Assembly: GCA_019914945.1 (NCBI GenBank)
Contig: CM034113.1
Location: forward strand, 8,988,850-9,052,849
Length of the DNA: 64,000 bases
Reading direction: 5' to 3'
Source: Typha latifolia
Taxonomy: Eukaryota; Streptophyta; Magnoliopsida; Poales; Typhaceae
Shown here: piece by piece, positions 37,301-49,042 of the stretch
How the letters are laid out: the number at the start of each line of letters is the position of its first letter
How positions within the stretch are numbered: position 1 is the first letter of the stretch
The notes under the pieces: model-generated
The model's database searches: none
What the model was told of the DNA's origin: nothing
Seen by the model: only the letters and a program-made list of their open reading frames with translations
Position numbers and translations under genes: made by a program

Positions 37301-38779
37301 AATGGCACTGTTAACATACGAACCAATGGCGTTATTCTGCAGGTTCCCTACCTCAGCGCTTCATTTGGTGTCATCTATGTTCTTGTGAAACCATCTGTAA
37401 GTAATCAGCGACCTACAACCAGCAAAAGAAACTATGACGGGCGATGCATGATTCTATTTTAGACATTCAAATAGTATACTTTCATTATATCAATTTAGGT
37501 TCCCTTGTGAAAACTGCAGCCAATAGTGGTAATCATCATTTCATTTCAGCTTTACCATAATTCAAAAGTGATTCTAATCAGATTTTCTACACCTTGCAGA
37601 CTTATGCTATCATTTCAAAGTCGGTCATCTCAACCAACCAGGTATGTTTTAGTTTCATGACTTCGATATCTCAAGTTCAATATGACTGCCTGATAGCTGC
37701 CAAAATGAACCCAATTGCTTAGGTTCAATTACAACAACTAAGCCTATGGGATTTATGATCTTCTTCCTTTGGGGCAAGGACCTGATACAGGCCCAAATCT
37801 TACCCAAAAACCTGACAAAGGTTCCTTCGGTTCAGAACCTAAAAGATATCACCAATCTGCTATTTTGTCCATTCACATTATTCATATATTTGACCTGAAT
37901 CCTGTATGATGAAACTTGGCGCTTTACAGTTCCACTGCCAATTTGTTCCTTATGTTTTGGATCTTTGGTCGTTTTGTTTCAAGTGATTCACAATCCTGAC
38001 AAGCATGCAGCAAATTTCTGAAATCTCTATCCATGACTTGGAATAGAATTTTTCAAGGATAGTGTAGCAAATTCCTCTTGCTGACTTTTATAGTCAAACT
38101 TATGACCATTGGCTAAAATTACTAGGTCACATTATATTGTGAACTCTGATCACTCATGGAAATGTAGAACTTTTCAAATTACCTAGAATTCAATGAAATT
38201 TAAAGCACAAATTGGGTCACACCAATCTCACATTTTGCAGGTTTATTTGTCTAATTGTCATACTTTGTTGCATCTAAGAAGGATGTGATTTCCGCAGGGA
38301 AAGGCACAAGGATTTATTGCAGCTGTGCAATCAATGGCCAGCTTGTTATCACCACTTATAATGAGTCCATTAACCTGTAAGTGTACATGTTAGCTTGAAT
38401 GAATCCATTCGAGTAATTTGACAATAGCAGTCACTTTATCATTTTCTTCTTGAGAGATGTTTTGGATTGTTTCAGCATCCTGATCTCCCTTTGTTTAACT
38501 GTTTCAGCCCTATTCATTTCAAGCAAGGCCCCTTTCGACTGCAAAGGTTTCAGCTTTATTATCGCTTCAATCTTCATGGTCTCACCTCTCGCTCGCAAAT
38601 GTCCATAGATATATGAAGTTGAATATGTGCAGTGTAACTTAGTTCATACTATCATGTAGGTAATCTCCTTGGGCTTTGCTTGGACTCTAAATCCTGAATC
38701 TCCGCATAAATTGCCAGTCTCTGAGACTCCAGAGCATCGAGATGAGTCGCCTGAAGCACCTCTCTTGCTACACAAGTGA
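34385..38779 (+). CDS. MFS transporter, plant HIAT1/tetracycline-resistance-like family
   Basis: Fourteen exons: 34385-34564, 34799-34910, 35016-35128, 35838-35960, 36055-36227, 36539-36614, 36784-36870, 37021-37101, 37200-37232, 37343-37396, 37600-37641, 38298-38376, 38508-38578, 38660-38779, joining to 447 residues. The translation has about twelve hydrophobic segments. The loop after helix 2 carries the MFS signature [11 protein letters not shown]. Family blocks include [31 protein letters not shown] and [19 protein letters not shown]. This resembles the plant group containing Arabidopsis At2g16970-At2g16990 (MEE15) and animal HIAT1. Substrate is unknown. The intron after exon 4 needs a GC donor (GAG/GCATGT). 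Exon 9 is only 33 bases. The C terminus is a short cytosolic tail ending EAPLLLHK, with an acidic-dileucine-like motif that suggests sorting to an endomembrane. Confidence 0.92.
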
Positions 38780-40053
38780 CAGCAGCATATAATGCTTGTT
38801 GTGCAACCAATCTTTCGTTGCTAATTTAAATGTGAGGTATTGCGTACATGTCCATATGGAGGTGTAATTTTTAAGCAGAGCAGCAGCTCGGAGGGCCATG
38901 TTCTTATTCCTTTTGGGCTTGCAAAGTTGCTCCATTGGGCATCCCTTTCTCAGCATAGTAGTCTAGGGAACTGAATTCTCTTTCCATATTTGTTCTAATT
39001 CCTCCCACATCTAGGCGTGTACATGGTATCCGTTTGCTTATGCTTTACAGCTCTCAAAGAAGTCGTTTTGGAGACTAAATAGTTTGATTTATTGCATCTT
39101 TAGACATACGAATTAAAACTGATATAATATCTCACACTTCATTCAATATCTCCGTAATAGAAAACATTTCTTTTAAATGGAAATAAGAAGAGAGAAAACA
39201 AGATGGCAATACAAGGAGGAAAACTAATATCTTTTAGATCTTTTATCTCCTCTCGGCCTTGACACGTGGCCTACACCGGCACCTGAACCCGATAGGCCGT
39301 CGACGGGATCGAGACGCTTCCAGAATGTTCCGGCTCTGCGATAGAAAGAGAAGAGGACTAGAAAGATGAGGAGAGATTTATAGAAATATAAATGTGTGTA
39401 TTCATGTTTAATTTGAATTAAACTTCCGTCAAATTTGAATTCGGCTTTTCTTAAATTAAATTATAGATTTGATTAAGTAGAAAAAACATTAATGACAGAA
39501 AAATAGTATAAGGGAGGTAGGTTATCTAAGAACAAGCTAGCGGAAACAAAATTAACTAAGAAAAGAAGAAAAAAAAAACGAAAATAATTAGAATGCTCTA
39601 CGATACACAAGCAAAACCATCATATCACTACTAAAAACTGACAACCAAGTTGGCCTTGGCTTGTGATCACCAGAGAAAGGGTGATACCACCGACATAGGC
39701 GTAGAATATGACAATTGTGATGCTCCAGTCCAGTGTAATGTTTTTGGATGCTATTGTTTGCCAAACTATAGACTCTATATCACGTCCTCTTCTAAAATTT
39801 CATCAGAACATTCATAATTGATATCATCAGCAAAATAGACGCAATTGGGGTGACATCCAATAAGCTCATAAGCTACCACTGAAGTCAAAGTGTTGAGTCT
39901 AACAAACAACGACTTATGCCCATACTCTTCTTCCTCTCACACTGTCCTGTGCTCATGTCTAGTTTCTAGACAAGAAACCACTCCCAGCCTCGAAGCTAGC
40001 CAGCCCAAGTTACTTAGCTGGCACAAGAACAAGATTGGTTGCCTTTTTCACTG

Positions 40054-40184
40054 GAAGCCAATCGATGCAACAGTCTCTACGTATCCTTTTGAGAAGAGGA
40101 GCATTGAAATAATGATATTCCTAGCTGTTAAAACCCTATACACTGTTAGGGTGGGGGTGAAGGACCGTGACATTGTAACTAGCA
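40054..40184 (+). pseudogene. Copy 1 of a coding-like relic of unknown origin
   Basis: Reads KPIDATVSTYPFEKRSIEI and, after a diverged middle part, DRDIVTS. It aligns with 41201-41302 (KPINTTVSLYPFDKS, then DRDIVTSK). Both copies keep an open frame over this stretch but have no start, splice partners or recognisable domain. The preserved amino acid pattern suggests descent from a coding sequence. Confidence 0.35.
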
Positions 40185-41033
40185 CGCAAACAAACGAAAA
40201 GAGTGGCATTGCTCTTTAATGGGGAGAATTTTGATTTTGGTTCTCTTGTTATTATTGGTCAGATATATAGCGTATCATTCTGGTTTCTTACTCGAAGAAA
40301 TTTCTTCAGTCATAAACAAATATTTTAGGTCTACACCAGACACTCTTAGTCTATAATTTGTCTGAAACGTTCTCCTCTAAAATTGGCAGACTCGCATTTT
40401 TTTGGAGGCAACTAGTGTGAAGATCGGATTAGTAATTGATTTAAGCTGTTTTTCTTATATCACTACATTGCAATTGTTATTGTATCTTAACCTCGAATCA
40501 CTTAATATTTCTTTCTTTTTGGCCTCTTCAGTGGCATGCAGTTATGGTCCATTCTGCAAGCAGTCCATATGCACTGTAACACAAATAGATGTAGGCATGT
40601 TTCTATCAGACATGCCACATGCCATTGTATCACACTGCTGCTTATTAAGTTGAACCTTGTATTGTTCCACATATCTTAAATGAATTTTAGGTTTATGAAT
40701 TAATATTCCCATCGTTTTTTAAAAAAAAATCTTGTTGAGATGTAATGTTTTTTCCGTCTTTTATGATCTTTCAGGATGCTGATTCAACTCCGAACAATAG
40801 ATGCAGAACTCAACAGCTACAGTATTCAATTTTCTCAATAATTAATTCATCAATGAATGGGTTTTGTCTTTGTTGATGATTGTCTTGTTTGCCAGAATCT
40901 GCACAAGATATTGGAATTGAAATGTCAGGGATTGCGTGTTTGAGATAGTAATTGTGGACAAGAAAATTTTCTAGCAGGTATTTTATTGTTTACCAAACAT
41001 GTAGTATATACTAACCACTAATCTGAAAGATGC

Positions 41034-41040
<7 letters not shown>

Positions 41041-41092
<52 letters not shown>
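41041..41092. repeat. (TA)n microsatellite
   Basis: Uninterrupted TA run of about 52 bases between the two relic copies. Confidence 0.95.
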
Positions 41093-41097
<5 letters not shown>

Positions 41098-41200
41098 CAG
41101 TTTAGTTGCTATTAAATAATAGAAGAGTCTCTGTACTACCAACGCATGTCGTCAATGAGGTCAATTGAGAAACTAGACATATGAGCTTTTATCCACTTGT

Positions 41201-41302
41201 GAAGCCGATCAATACAACAGTATCCTTATATCCTTTCGATAAGAGTGTCGTTGCTATTCGTAACCCTGCAGGCGAGGGGGACCGTGACATTGTAACTAGC
41301 AA
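41201..41302 (+). pseudogene. Copy 2 of a coding-like relic of unknown origin
   Basis: Diverged second copy of 40054-40184. The most conserved DNA is the end, GACCGTGACATTGTAACTAG. Reads KPINTTVSLYPFDKSVVAIR then GEGDRDIVTSKPT. No function can be assigned. Confidence 0.35.
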
Positions 41303-44300
41303 ACCAACTTGCTCTCGGAATAAGTACGGATATCGAGGTTTTTCTTACTTTCCAATTCTGCTACCTATATTCTTATCTTTTCCTTATTATTCGTGATAAG
41401 ATGCATGTATCTCTCCCTCTCCCTCTCTCTCTTTCCTTTTATAATTATAATCAGGTTATTATTATTATTATTATTATTATTTTGGTCAGAAAACAAAGTT
41501 GATCGACATGTTGCAGTTTGGCGAGTATGTAAGTTGGCTTTTCTCGGGAGGCAACTTGAGCTTTGGTGAAGTTCCCTTTTGGGAGGGCCAGTGCACTGCA
41601 CAAGCCACAAGCCACAAGCCACAAGCCCCAGTGTTAGTGGAAACATGTTGTCCTCTTTAGTTAGAGAGTAAAGAGTAATTAATTTTCGGATTGGCCCAGC
41701 TTCATGCCGACATAAATCAATAAAGACGTCTGAAAGTGAATACATCATTGGGGGTGGATGGGGGCGAGTAAACAGTGGGCGAAGACTTTTAATTTTTATG
41801 TTACGCTAACCAAATGTGGCACATAAGAAGTAGATATTTTCTGGACCTTGTTGTTGGTGGTATAAATATGAAAGTTGTGAGATATCATATATCATAGTAC
41901 TATTTTCCTATTTCATTTGTCCTCGAGAATATTCCAGATTAGTTTATCACCTTCAATGATGCTGGTAATACGTACCCTTAATTTACCCTAATAGTCTAAA
42001 AGATTGATTGATTGATTGATTGCTTATCAAATCATTTACCCTAATAGTCAACAAATCTATATATGAAATTAATTCAACACGTTGGCATTTACTTTTTTGG
42101 TGCCGTGAACACCAACAATTCGGCGAGGCACCAAAGTTTCCATCCCTCGCACCTTTTAAACTGCTGTGTTTTTATTTAAACTCCATTTATAATTTACAAG
42201 TTTATCCTTTAACTCTTTCGTTATCACTTGTAAAATATATAGACCTTGAGCAGCTTGAGGGTGTTATGGTTATTAAAATATGTATAGTTATATAAATTTA
42301 TTCACTCACATGTTAACAGTAGGTAAAATAAATTAATTGGTGAGTATTTTGAGATGATAAAAAAAATATAAATTTTCAAATGATGAATAGTCTTACGATG
42401 GAACGTTAATTATAATATAAAAATAAATAAAATGGTTGAGGGGGGTAATTGTACAATAAACAACATGTTTTATTGATAGATCAACAAGAGATACCCTAAA
42501 AATACTTAATAGGAATTTGATGATATAGTCATTGATCCTTTTGCAATCATAATTTTTATAAGAATTAAATTTTAACGTTCTTCCTTCTTTTTTTTTCTCT
42601 CAGAATTTAGTCTTGCTAATAAAATTGTGTGATTAAAAGTAATATTTGAATTTAATTTAATTTAATGTCTCAGAAAATAGAAATAGTTGTGTGATAAATT
42701 AGGGCTACGTCATGTGTGATGTCACATGTGCCGACGTTGTTGTGGACCACTTGCGCCTCTGGAACAGGACACTGACAGCCGTCGGATTTATATCAGTTCA
42801 ATCTTTCTTACGTGTCTCGCATGCAACGGATGTTATTTTGATCTCAAACTCGCATGCTTCGCACATGGACATCTTTCATTTTCTTTTAATTGATCTGGAT
42901 ATAGGATGAGAGACAAAGGCTGCTCCAGATGAGCTGTGATCACCTCATCTTAACTATTTTATTTTTTATTTTTTATTTTCTGAAAATGTGCTTATCTAAG
43001 TAAGTACACGACAATCTCAGGCCTGTTCCTTTCGGACCCATGAATGTCATGTCTTTTAAGTCATATCCTTTTCCTCATATGTTTCTTTCTGTGGATAAGT
43101 ATGTGAATCCCCCACCCCCAAAAGAAAATAAATAAAAAAATCCTAGGGCTTTAACAAGAAGATTTATCTTCCACTGGACAAAAGAGTTGTAAATCAATCA
43201 CTTACACATACGTTGAATAGTAATTTTTTTACAAAAATAAAACATAGATAGATAGTTGAGGATGTATCCTGAATCGCTTTAATGGAAGGGAAATCGAATC
43301 AAACGTGTTGTCAACCTCTGTTGGATTAAAATGCCACAAGTTTCTAAGCACCTCGAGGGTTAGGGTTATGACAGCAATAAACTACAAATAATTAAGCATC
43401 AGTCAAAGGAGGATCGACATAATCTAATTATTGAGTATCTTAATGGAAAAAACGAGAATGATGTGAGCTGTTGGTTCATTTGGAATCCATTCGTGTCCGT
43501 CCACTTGCATCTTTTTTTGTTTTGGGGATCGTCTATGATCCCGTTGCAGGGACTTCTTCGCCCAATACGTTTCGTAAATTGATTGGTTGCATTCAAATTT
43601 ATATCGATATGTGAATTCGAATAAAATTCGTACGACTTGAGTTGCACAAGCTATCTGCTTCCTTGAGATGTGCACAGGGTTCGCCATTCAATCCCTTTTA
43701 CGATGCTGCCATGTGAAAATTAACGCCGTTATCTAAAACCGAAATTAAAATTCAATATACAAACGGAATCACTTCCCCAACTGCACCCTCTCTTGATTGT
43801 CTCCTAAATTATCCTATGATTAAGATAACAATCCATTTATGATGCCCAATTTGGGAGTCAACTACCCAACTATTTCTATGATTAAGATAATAAATTCAGT
43901 TATGACACTCCATTGATAACTTGAAAACTAATAAAATTATTAATGGTTGGATCTTATACTTCATATCATATGAGATCAGAATTTAGATAGAAATAAAGTA
44001 AATTAATGGTTGGATCTCTTTTCTTTTTGTCATATGGAAGAAGAGGTCAGTTATAAAGAAAAGCCCCAAAATTCGAAGAATATTTTTTTTTTTAATATTG
44101 TTCTTTTAGCTTGGTCGACAAAGTAATAGAACACGTGAGTAAAAGGTGGGGTAATAAAGAAGAAAAAATTAGAAAAAATAATTAAAAGGTAGCTCGAAAG
44201 GTCGTGACGTTGCCACGGAAGACCGAGTGAAGCTAGATATATTTTTATTTTATTTAGCGCACGAGGTGCTCGTGCTCTTATTATACCTCTATGTGTATTA

Positions 44301-44514
44301 TGAATGTATGCATGCACATATGTATGTGTGTGCGGCTCCCACCGCTGTCTTCCTTTCTCTCTGTCTCTCACCCATTGGTTTGCAAAAACCATCACCACTA
44401 TTGCCCCCAAAAGAAGGCAACCAATTTAGTTCACTAAACCCACCACAATTAATTTATTTTCGTTTTGATTAATAAGAAAACCAAAAAAAAAAAAATTTAA
44501 TTTTCTTTTTGCCG

Positions 44515-44522
44515 TATATAAA
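44515..44522 (+). promoter_or_regulatory. TATA box of the CYP94C-type gene
   Basis: TATATAAA, 89 bases before the first ATG at 44611, which fits a leader of about 60 bases. The leader ends in GAAGAAGAAGACGACGACGACG directly before the start codon. Confidence 0.7.
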
Positions 44523-44610
44523 ACTAAGGACCATCCTTAGCTAGCTGCTTCCATTACCATATACTCCAATTCGATACTTAAAACCGAGGAAGAAGAAGAC
44601 GACGACGACG

Positions 44611-46131
44611 ATGACCATGGAGACGCCAACGCAAGAAGCAGTGCAGAGCTGCCTCTCCTTCACCTTCTTCTCCTTCACCGCCGTGTTCGTTGGCTTTAGC
44701 TTGATCCTTTTGTTGCTGAGGCTGCGCCCATGGTGCAACTGCCACGTGTGTAAGGGGTACCTGAGCTCGTCGTGGACGGCCGAGTTCACCAACCTCTCCG
44801 ACTGGTACACCCACCTACTCCGCGAGTCACCCACGGGGACTATCCACGTGCACGTGCTCGGGAGCACCATCACGGCCAACCCGGTCAACGTGGAGTACAT
44901 GCTCAAGACCAAGTTCGAAAACTTCCCCAAGGGCAAGCCCTTCTCCTCGATCCTCCAGGATCTCCTCGGCAACGGCATCTTCAACGTCGACGGCGACAAG
45001 TGGCTCTTCCAGCGCAAGATGGCCAGCCTCGAGCTCGGCAGCGTCTCCGTCCGATCCTACGCGTTCGACATCGTATCCGCCGAAGTCAACAGCCGGCTCC
45101 TCCCTCTCTTATCTTCGGTAGCCGATAGCCATGAGAAGACCGTTGACCTCCAAGACGTGTTTCGTCGATTCACCTTCGATACCATCAGCAAGATCTCCTT
45201 CGGACTCGATCCGGCCTGTCTCGAGATCTCGCTGCCGATGTCGGAGTTCGCGATGGCGTTCGACACCGCTTCCAGGCTATCGGCGTGGCGCGGCGCCGCC
45301 ACGGCTCCAATCGTGTGGAAGATAAAGAGATGGCTTAACGTGGGATCGGAGAGGGAGCTCAAGAAAGCCATCGGATTAATCAACGACCTAGCGGTCGCTG
45401 TCATACGACAGCGTCGGAAACTCGGGTTCGAGTCGAACCAGGACCTCCTCTCCCGCTTCTTGGCTTCGGTCAACGGCGACGACGAGAAGTACCTCCGGGA
45501 CATCGTCGTGAGCTTCCTCTTGGCCGGGCGCGACACCGTCGCATCGGTCCTCACCACCTTCTTCCTTCTCCTATCCAAGAACCCAGCCGTGCTGGCCGCC
45601 GTGCGCGGCGAGGTAGATGACGTCATGAAGGGATCAGACCCCGGCAATGCCTTAGCGAGCTACGAGAAGATAAAGGGGATGCATTACCTCCACGCGGCGA
45701 TTTACGAGAGCATGCGGCTGTACCCGCCGGTCCAGTTTGACTCCAAGTTCTGCGTCGACGACGACGTTCTCCCAGACGGCACGTTCGTAAGTAAGGGAAG
45801 GAGGGTGACCTACCACCCCTACGCCATGGGGAGGATGGAGAGCATTTGGGGAGACGACTGCGAGGAGTTCAAGCCGGAGAGGTGGCTTAGAGACGGTGTG
45901 TTCACACCTGAGAGCTTGTTCAAGTACCCGGTGTTCCAAGCCGGGCAACGTGTTTGCATTGGGAAGGAGTTCGCCATATTGGAGATGAAGACTGTGATCG
46001 TATCGGTCGTTCAAAGGTTCGACTTCCGTGTTTGCGTTCGGGATGGCCAACCTAAGTTCGCGCCGGGGCTCACCGCTTCCCTCAGCGGCGGGCTTTGGGC
46101 TAGCGTTAAGCGCCGGAGGAGAAGTGGATAG
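44611..46131 (+). CDS. Cytochrome P450, CYP94C type (jasmonoyl-isoleucine oxidation)
   Basis: Single exon, 506 residues, GC-rich, as usual for the intronless CYP86 clan. An N-terminal membrane anchor (about residues 15-38) is followed by a cytosolic domain. P450 hallmarks: I-helix AGRDT at 305-309, ExxR as E366 and R369, and heme loop FQAGQRVCIGKEFA with the thiolate Cys449. Blocks SDWYTHLLRESPTGTI, DLLGNGIFNVDGDKW, RKMASLELGSVSVR and QDVFRRFTFDTISK match CYP94C1 as I remember it rather than CYP94A, B or D. CYP94C1 oxidises 12-hydroxy-JA-Ile to 12-carboxy-JA-Ile on the endoplasmic reticulum, switching off jasmonate signalling; these genes are typically wound- and jasmonate-induced. A second ATG two codons downstream (44617) could also be used. 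The exact subfamily needs a phylogeny. Confidence 0.93.
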   Translation: MTMETPTQEAVQSCLSFTFFSFTAVFVGFSLILLLLRLRPWCNCHVCKGYLSSSWTAEFTNLSDWYTHLLRESPTGTIHVHVLGSTITANPVNVEYMLKTKFENFPKGKPFSSILQDLLGNGIFNVDGDKWLFQRKMASLELGSVSVRSYAFDIVSAEVNSRLLPLLSSVADSHEKTVDLQDVFRRFTFDTISKISFGLDPACLEISLPMSEFAMAFDTASRLSAWRGAATAPIVWKIKRWLNVGSERELKKAIGLINDLAVAVIRQRRKLGFESNQDLLSRFLASVNGDDEKYLRDIVVSFLLAGRDTVASVLTTFFLLLSKNPAVLAAVRGEVDDVMKGSDPGNALASYEKIKGMHYLHAAIYESMRLYPPVQFDSKFCVDDDVLPDGTFVSKGRRVTYHPYAMGRMESIWGDDCEEFKPERWLRDGVFTPESLFKYPVFQAGQRVCIGKEFAILEMKTVIVSVVQRFDFRVCVRDGQPKFAPGLTASLSGGLWASVKRRRRSG

Positions 46132-49042
46132 TCTTGTCTTCGGTACATGTTAGCGTGTAACTATCTGATGTGGCTAATTTGCGCCTGCTGTGTACAGAGA
46201 AATCTCACAGAAAAAAGGAAAAATATTTATAAATTAAGCCATTTTAGTAATTAGCCGTTCATTACTTCTGGAGCGAGTCTTATTTTAGTTAGTGCTGCGG
46301 CATGTGTAACTTTTTAAGTTTTTTTATGTACGAATGGATGAGGTACGAATTAGATAAATAAAATTAATTGGGATTGTTAATATAATTACCCCCAAAAACT
46401 GTGAGTTTTAAACTATATTAATCAGAAGGCTAGAAGCGTGGGCAATACTGAAAGAGTCGATCAATAAGAAGAAGAAGTTTTCCTGAGATCAGTTAATTAG
46501 GAGCACATAAATTAATGAGATCGATGCTTGCTGTTTATCGTGGGTAAGCAGAGCAGGGACGAGGTGGTACAAAACGGTCGATACCATATATAATTTCCTT
46601 GTACTAGAAATTAGCTACAGTAATTAAGGTACATCGATCGCCATTGTGTTGTAACAGTTTACACACGTTGTCGATCTCTTTAATTTGCTCTCATCAAGTA
46701 TGTTGTTTCTTGGTTGGGCTTCAGAAACAATAATAATAATTATACACCGTCCCAGTAGTTTATCTATCTAGACGACACGTAAGGAGCAGGAGACTGTGCC
46801 CGTACCCGTACTTATTTTAAACAGCCAGCTCAAGGGCCAGGACTAAGTTATCATCGATTTGCATCGAGGTGGAATGCAGCTGCATGCCCACCAACCGCAA
46901 CGGGTTATTCCTAACAATTAATTAAGTTGAGATTCGAGAGAAGTAACGCATCATAGATCTCATTTTTCAACTCCTTGTTTAATTTGAAAAATAAAAGTAT
47001 ATATGATATTTGAAGTTGAAGTTGCAAAGAATGGCCGGAGATCCACATGATCCTACAGCAAAGGTATAATAAATATGGAATATGTATGCATTCTCAATTT
47101 GAACTTGAAGAGTTCCAGATTCTTTCGTTTTCTTATGGTGATCGATCAGCTTCGAACTTGAAAAGATCCAAGCACATTGAATTTTGCTTTGAGGACCATT
47201 TAGTAGCTGGACCGAGTTGCAATCCGCGTTCAACAACGTGACAAATTAAATCTCTGTCAGCTTAGTTGTTCACCTTGATCTCCTCCAACGAAATCCCCTT
47301 GGGCCTGGACTGATAGAACCAACCAACCGCTATCCAACTTTGATGACGACTCATGACTACTTGTCTCCAGAAATGCCAATGGAATGCATCAGATCGCCGA
47401 CTTTTGACAACTCTTATCGGTTGCCATCTCCTTATCCAAGTAAAGGAGAGTTAAAGAACTGTAAATCTTTGTCACCTCCTCTAGTAAGGACTAGAATATA
47501 TAGTCGTCCTCCCTCCGTTGGCATCAGCCTACTTGACGGAACTTTGGATGTTATCGTCATCTCTTTCGTGTGGACGATAATAGTCTCCTTCACTCATGTG
47601 ACAAGTGGACAAGGTAACTTATTAAGCTAATTAATGAAGGATTCTTATCCTTGACAGCCATGATGGGAGATCTTGCAGCAAACAAATAAGATAAAGTTGC
47701 TGGCCTCTTCGATCAATGTAAACCGTGGAAGGACTTATATAAATTATTTGAATTAAGTGCATGCTATTAATGCGTCTAGGGACCAATTTCTAGGCCGTAG
47801 CCCATCCTTGGGCTAAATGGTTGAGGAAACTAAAAGCTTTGCTCAAGCTTACGCTCCTAGTAGTAGCCCAATTTGATATTAACGCAGACTGGGTCCATTT
47901 TTACAATTGGGCTAGTTGTAGCTCTTCCAATAATAAAATATGACATATATAGGGTATATTTATTCATAAATTACATCTCTCTTAAAATATTTTGCAACTA
48001 AACACTCACTTATATATATTTGATCAATTCTTGCATAAGTTAAATTATGTGATTAGATACACAAAATCTCGTGGAGAGGTGCAATAAAGTAATGATATTT
48101 TTTTAAAATAAGATTTCTATTAGCATAAGATGACCAAAATACCTTCCTCTATACCAAACTATTTTCCACCTGCCAATTTCTTCTTCTTCTTTTCTTCATG
48201 CCGCGGAGAAACTTTATCCAAAATTCGGTTAGCAATGACCAAAATACTTGTGAATTTTTAAAAAGGACTAGCAAAAATAATCATCATTGCATAACAATTT
48301 GTTGTTATTTATCTTCTCGCATTCAACTTTATATTATTTATTATGAGGATATTTAGTTTTTTTTTAATTTTAAAATGGTCACATTGACTGTACTTTTTCA
48401 CGATTTAGTAATGTTTATATAATTTTTTTTTCAAATTAATCATTACAACTTAACAACAAAATATAATAAAAATTATAGTGTTACGTAATTTGCATTTAAG
48501 AGTTAGTTGCACATAAAACTATTCTTCAAAAATGTTATCCACGTACTAAGCACTCCCGGTTATGTGACTGAAACAAGGGATTGGCCTTTTTAGTCGGAAT
48601 GATGCTATTTGTAAGGAGGTTTCACAAATGATCAATATAAAAGCTTTATGTACGAATTGAGACTAGTTGACCTAAATTTTTTTAAATAGATGTTCAAATC
48701 AATCTAATTATATGCATAGTCAATACATAGGGCCGCAATTAATTAATCTTCCTTAAGATTAACTCGCAAATTTCAAGACATATCCTCAAATCGTAACACA
48801 TGCACTTGCATATATACCGATAGATGAATTATCTAACAAATTACTCGTCCATAGCATAGCACGACACAACCATAACGATACAGCGGAAAGGTATACTACC
48901 ATGACATAATATTAGGCCCTAGAGAGTAGTGACTAACATATATAATATTACTCTACCAAGCACCAATGTGCTATTTATTTTAATTGTTCCTTAATTAACA
49001 TAGATCGATGACTCCATGCACGCAACGTTGCTCTATAGCTCC
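46132..49042. other. Intergenic, no gene seen
   Basis: 2.9 kb of AT-rich spacer between the P450 and the Root_cap array. Open frames at 47047-47241 and 47340-47630 lack recognisable features. Confidence 0.6.

Larger units (their letters stand above)
38780..44514. other. Long AT-rich intergenic region with repeats and relics
   Basis: 5.7 kb without a convincing gene. It holds the diverged coding-like pair at 40054-40184 and 41201-41302, an AT microsatellite at 41041-41092, an ATT repeat at about 41456-41481 and a GATT repeat at 42003-42022. Scattered short open frames show no known domain. Confidence 0.6.

Noticed and set aside
44611..46131. CYP86A fatty-acid omega-hydroxylase as an alternative identity for the P450
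   Set aside because: Blocks such as SDWYTHLLR, RKMASLELGSVSVR and QDVFRRFTFDTISK fit CYP94C better, and the protein lacks the longer CYP86A pattern.
47340..47630. 96-codon plus-strand open frame
   Set aside because: No domain, no upstream promoter signs and no similarity I recognise.
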